Below are positions 61,417-64,000 of a DNA stretch of 64,000 nt, one piece after another. The position numbers were made by a program, and so were the translations under genes. This stretch comes from Neisseria dentiae (lineage in GTDB: Bacteria > Pseudomonadota > Gammaproteobacteria > Burkholderiales > Neisseriaceae). Numbering within the stretch: the first letter of the stretch is position 1; the number at the start of each line of letters is the position of its first letter. The notes beneath the pieces were generated by a model that was not told the origin of the DNA, ran no database searches, and worked only from the letters and a program-made list of their open reading frames with translations. The stretch is taken from NCBI RefSeq assembly GCF_014055005.1, contig NZ_CP059570.1, positions 62,001 through 126,000 on the forward strand, in the 5' to 3' direction.

Positions 61417-63093
61417 TCAGTTGATATCGAGGCGTTCCATGCGGTAGCGCATGGAGCGGAAGCTGATGCCCAGCAGCTTGGCGGCCTGCGTGCGGTTGAA
61501 GCGGGTTTGCTGCAAAGCCATTTCGATGATTTCGCGCTCGACCTGGTCGAGATAATCCTGAATCTGCATCTGGCCGGGCACGAAGCGGGCAAGCCGGCCG
61601 CTATCCGGGGCGGGTGTGCCGGAATCCGTCTCGGGTTCGGCAACCGGCGTATTGGCGGTTTCGGGGAGCGCGGAGAGCGACAGGGTATGGCCGGTGTTGA
61701 TTTGCAGATCATCAAATTGGATCACCTGCCCCACGGTGAGGGCGACGGCGCGCTCGAGTATGTTTTCCAGCTCGCGGAAGTTGCCCGGGTAGCTGTAATG
61801 CAGCAGGGCGTCTTGCGCTTTGGGGCTGAGTTTGTAGGTTTCGTTGCCGCTGCGGTGTTTGTAGAGCAGGTGCATAATCAGGCCGCCCAAATCTTCGCGC
61901 ATTTCGCGCAACGGCGGCATATTCAGCGACACCACGTTGAGGCGGTAGTATAAGTCTTGCCTGAAAGCCCCGCTTTCCACCAGCGCTTCGAGATTTTTGT
62001 GGGTGGCGCACACAATCCGCACGTCCACAAAGGTTTCGCGGGGATCGCCGATGCGGCGCACGGCTTTTTCCTGAATGGCGCGCAGCAGTTTCACCTGCAT
62101 GGCCAGCGGCAGATCGGCCACTTCGTCGAGAAACAGCGTGCCGCCGTCGGCATGTTGGAAAAAGCCCAAACGGTCGGTGTCGGCGCCGGTGAAGCTGCCT
62201 TTTTTGTAGCCGAAAAATTCGCTTTCCATCAGGTTTTCGGGAATCGCGCCGCAGTTGACGGCGATAAAGGGCTTGTCGGTACGGTCGGACAGCTCGTGTA
62301 TGGTGCGCGCGGCCTGCTCCTTGCCCGTGCCCGATTCGCCCGATATGTAAACGGGCACACCGCTTTTGGCAAGGCGGCGGATTAAGTGGCGCACTTCCAC
62401 CATCTGCGGCGACATACCCAGCAGGCGCGGCATATCCGACTCGCCGCCCAGCTCGGTTTCGGGCAATACGCGTGCGGTAAGCTCGCCGCTGGCAAAGCGG
62501 TCTTTCAGCGAGCGCAGTCCCTCGGGCACGCCTGCCGAACGGGTGAGGGCGGAGCCGGTTTTGCGCATTGCTGCGGGCGGTGCGGAGGGAAACGGCACGC
62601 GTGCGGCGTGCGGCGGGGAAGGCTGCGGTTTGGCGAAAGCGGGTGCGGCAGGTGCGGTTTGCACGGGCGGCGGTTCGGCAGGTTGCGGAGCGGCCGGTGC
62701 GTGTTCGGACGGCTCGCTGATTTTCACCGCTGATTTCACCAGTGAGCGCAGTTGCGAAAGGGTGATCGGTTTTTGCAGATAGTCGAACGCACCGGCGCGC
62801 AGGGCTTCGACTGCCTGATCGGCGTTGCCGAAGGCGGTGATCACGGCCACGGGGGTGTCGAGCGCCAACTCGTCGATGTATTGCACCACTTCGAGGCCCG
62901 AGCCGTCGGGCATACGCATATCGGTTAACACTAACGAATAGTCGTTGTTGTCGAGCTTGTCTTTGGCATCTTCCACGCCCACGGCGGTTTGTACCCGCAA
63001 ACCCATTTTCATCAGGGTCATTTCCATCAGGTCGCGGATATCGGCTTCGTCGTCCACCACCAATACGGGGTCTTGCAGGTTATGGTTGCTCAT
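61417..63093 (-). CDS. pilR: sigma-54-dependent response regulator, PilR/NtrC type
   Basis: 558 residues. A receiver domain with acidic pocket VVDDEAD and phospho-acceptor in LVLTDMRMP; a Pro/Ala-rich linker (about 125-180). The AAA+ domain has Walker A GESGTGKE, GSFTGADTDRLG (sigma-54 contact loop GAFTGA with Ser for Ala) and GTLFLDEVADLPL. A Fis-type helix-turn-helix lies at the C-terminus (NRTQAAKLLGISFRSMRYRM). It activates sigma-54 promoters after phosphorylation by the kinase encoded just upstream. In commensal Neisseria such a pair controls type IV pilus genes. Confidence 0.9.
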   Translation of the reverse strand: MSNHNLQDPVLVVDDEADIRDLMEMTLMKMGLRVQTAVGVEDAKDKLDNNDYSLVLTDMRMPDGSGLEVVQYIDELALDTPVAVITAFGNADQAVEALRAGAFDYLQKPITLSQLRSLVKSAVKISEPSEHAPAAPQPAEPPPVQTAPAAPAFAKPQPSPPHAARVPFPSAPPAAMRKTGSALTRSAGVPEGLRSLKDRFASGELTARVLPETELGGESDMPRLLGMSPQMVEVRHLIRRLAKSGVPVYISGESGTGKEQAARTIHELSDRTDKPFIAVNCGAIPENLMESEFFGYKKGSFTGADTDRLGFFQHADGGTLFLDEVADLPLAMQVKLLRAIQEKAVRRIGDPRETFVDVRIVCATHKNLEALVESGAFRQDLYYRLNVVSLNMPPLREMREDLGGLIMHLLYKHRSGNETYKLSPKAQDALLHYSYPGNFRELENILERAVALTVGQVIQFDDLQINTGHTLSLSALPETANTPVAEPETDSGTPAPDSGRLARFVPGQMQIQDYLDQVEREIIEMALQQTRFNRTQAAKLLGISFRSMRYRMERLDIN

Positions 63094-64000
63094 CGGTTTC
63101 TCTCGGTAAAATCAGTTCGAACCCGTTCATTTCGGGGTGGTAGTGCAGTTGGCCCAGATTGGCGTGCGCCAGTTCGCGCGCCACATAAAGCCCCAGGCCG
63201 GTGCCTTGTTTTTCGGTGGTGAAGAATGGCTCGAACAAATGGTTGCGCACGTCGGGCGGCACGCCGGTGCCGTTATCGGCCACCACGATCGAAATGTGTA
63301 TGCGGCCGCTGGGCCTGATCAACACGGTGATGGCGTGCTGGTCTTGGCGGCTGTGGCGCCAGGCGTTGTTGCACAGGTTCCACATAATCTGTTGCAGGTG
63401 CATGGGGTCGGCCAGCACGCTTAAATTGCTGCCGTCCATATTCATACGCAGGCAGCCGACGGCATCGGGGTTGTTGAGGGTGAATTCCTGCTTGAATTCC
63501 AGCCAGAATTTCATCAGGTTGACCGGTTCGCGGCTGACGCTGTCGCGCTTGTTGATGAGCGACACGTCTTCGAGCATTTTGTCGATGCGCTGGATATTGG
63601 TGTCGATAATGCTGTGAAGTTTGGCTTTGGTGGCATCGGCATCGTCGCCGTCGTGCAGCAGGTCGCTGGCGTGGCGGATGGCCGACATGGGGTTGCGGAT
63701 TTCGTGTGCCAGATTGGCGGTAAGCTGGCCGAGCGAGGCCAGTTTGGTGGCCAGCGCTTCGGCGGCCACTTCACGCAGCGAGCGCACGAACAGCATCAGC
63801 AGCTCGGTTTTTTCCTGAATCAGCGGCACGGCGCGAACGTGCATGGAATGTTGGAAAATGTGGATGTCGGTTTCAAAGTTTTTATCGGGTTGGTATTGCC
63901 AGCGCGACACCAGTTCGGCAAATACGGTTTCCTGTTTGTCGACTTCCAAACCGGGGAAATAGGTTTTGGCCTGACGGTTGAACAGCCACACGCGCTGCGA
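63080..64000 (-). CDS. pilS: sensor histidine kinase, PilS type (partial)
   Basis: C-terminal part of a kinase gene cut by the window edge; about 306 residues are visible. The phospho-acceptor histidine lies in ANLAHEIRNPMSAIRHA. ATP-binding boxes: N box QQIMWNLCNNAWRHS, G1 VVADNGTGVPPDV, F box FEPFFTTEKQGTGLGLYVA. The preceding RQAKTYFPGLEVDK segment looks like the end of a PAS domain. The 3' end overlaps the regulator start by 14 bases, so kinase and regulator are co-translated. Confidence 0.88.
   Translation of the reverse strand, partial: SQRVWLFNRQAKTYFPGLEVDKQETVFAELVSRWQYQPDKNFETDIHIFQHSMHVRAVPLIQEKTELLMLFVRSLREVAAEALATKLASLGQLTANLAHEIRNPMSAIRHASDLLHDGDDADATKAKLHSIIDTNIQRIDKMLEDVSLINKRDSVSREPVNLMKFWLEFKQEFTLNNPDAVGCLRMNMDGSNLSVLADPMHLQQIMWNLCNNAWRHSRQDQHAITVLIRPSGRIHISIVVADNGTGVPPDVRNHLFEPFFTTEKQGTGLGLYVARELAHANLGQLHYHPEMNGFELILPRETDEQP

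Overview
The window looks like a chromosome segment of a commensal Neisseria. The 12-base DNA uptake sequence AGGCCGTCTGAA (AG-DUS dialect) recurs throughout, often as inverted pairs that serve as terminators. NadR/FarR-HpaC, the lipoprotein set, the PutA form and Correia-like, dRS3-like and IS1016-like repeats also fit Neisseriaceae. I cannot name the species. Most of the sequence is GC-rich housekeeping DNA; the region from about 6.2 to 12.7 kb is visibly AT-rich.

Layout. 1-4.7 kb (minus strand): sugar-nucleotide genes (a wlbA/wbpB-type oxidoreductase cut by the window edge, and wbpA), ribD, a lipoprotein and nrdR. 4.9-16.2 kb: a secreted-peptide island. It holds a TolC-type outer membrane channel (minus), then 18 very small plus-strand genes whose products share a double-glycine leader (consensus M-K-x-L-x3-E-L-x2-V-x-G-G) but carry very different mature parts, then an HlyD/CvaA-type adaptor overlapping a C39-peptidase ABC exporter (CvaB type). 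The leaders, the leader protease/exporter, the adaptor and the outer membrane channel form a complete type I bacteriocin-like secretion system. Most of the 18 precursor genes fall below usual gene-calling limits. An IS1016-like pseudo-element interrupts the array. The last precursor (microcin V-like) and a two-helix putative immunity gene next to it both carry one-base homopolymer frameshifts.

16.2-25.2 kb: an IS5-family element, hpaC and nadR/farR (minus), and, divergent from nadR, a 2135-residue RTX adhesin. The adhesin has about 12 Ig-like repeats, a serralysin-type zinc protease domain, and a 20-residue repeat that encodes a DUS core in every unit. 25.2-40 kb: MITE-like repeats, lipoproteins, a metallophosphatase, a glycine-zipper protein, accB-accC, a TPR/glycosyltransferase-like protein, a duplicated META-domain lipoprotein (one copy broken), putA, ffh and a CcsA/YpjD-like protein. 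40-42.4 kb: decayed mobile elements, with an IS481-like element abutting an IS1016-like copy that is itself split by a Correia-like MITE. 42.4-64 kb: trkH, an L,D-transpeptidase, rlmD, a five-gene FimV-like/MglA GTPase/roadblock module, tRNA-Asn, aroG, rarD, priA, rhlE, recC, and a PilS/PilR-type sigma-54 two-component pair running off the end.

The most notable system is the 18-member double-glycine peptide array with its dedicated exporter. Several single-base homopolymer breaks (near 11.97, 12.15, 46.79 kb and in the IS copies) could be real, phase-variable, or assembly errors, and should be checked against reads before being interpreted.
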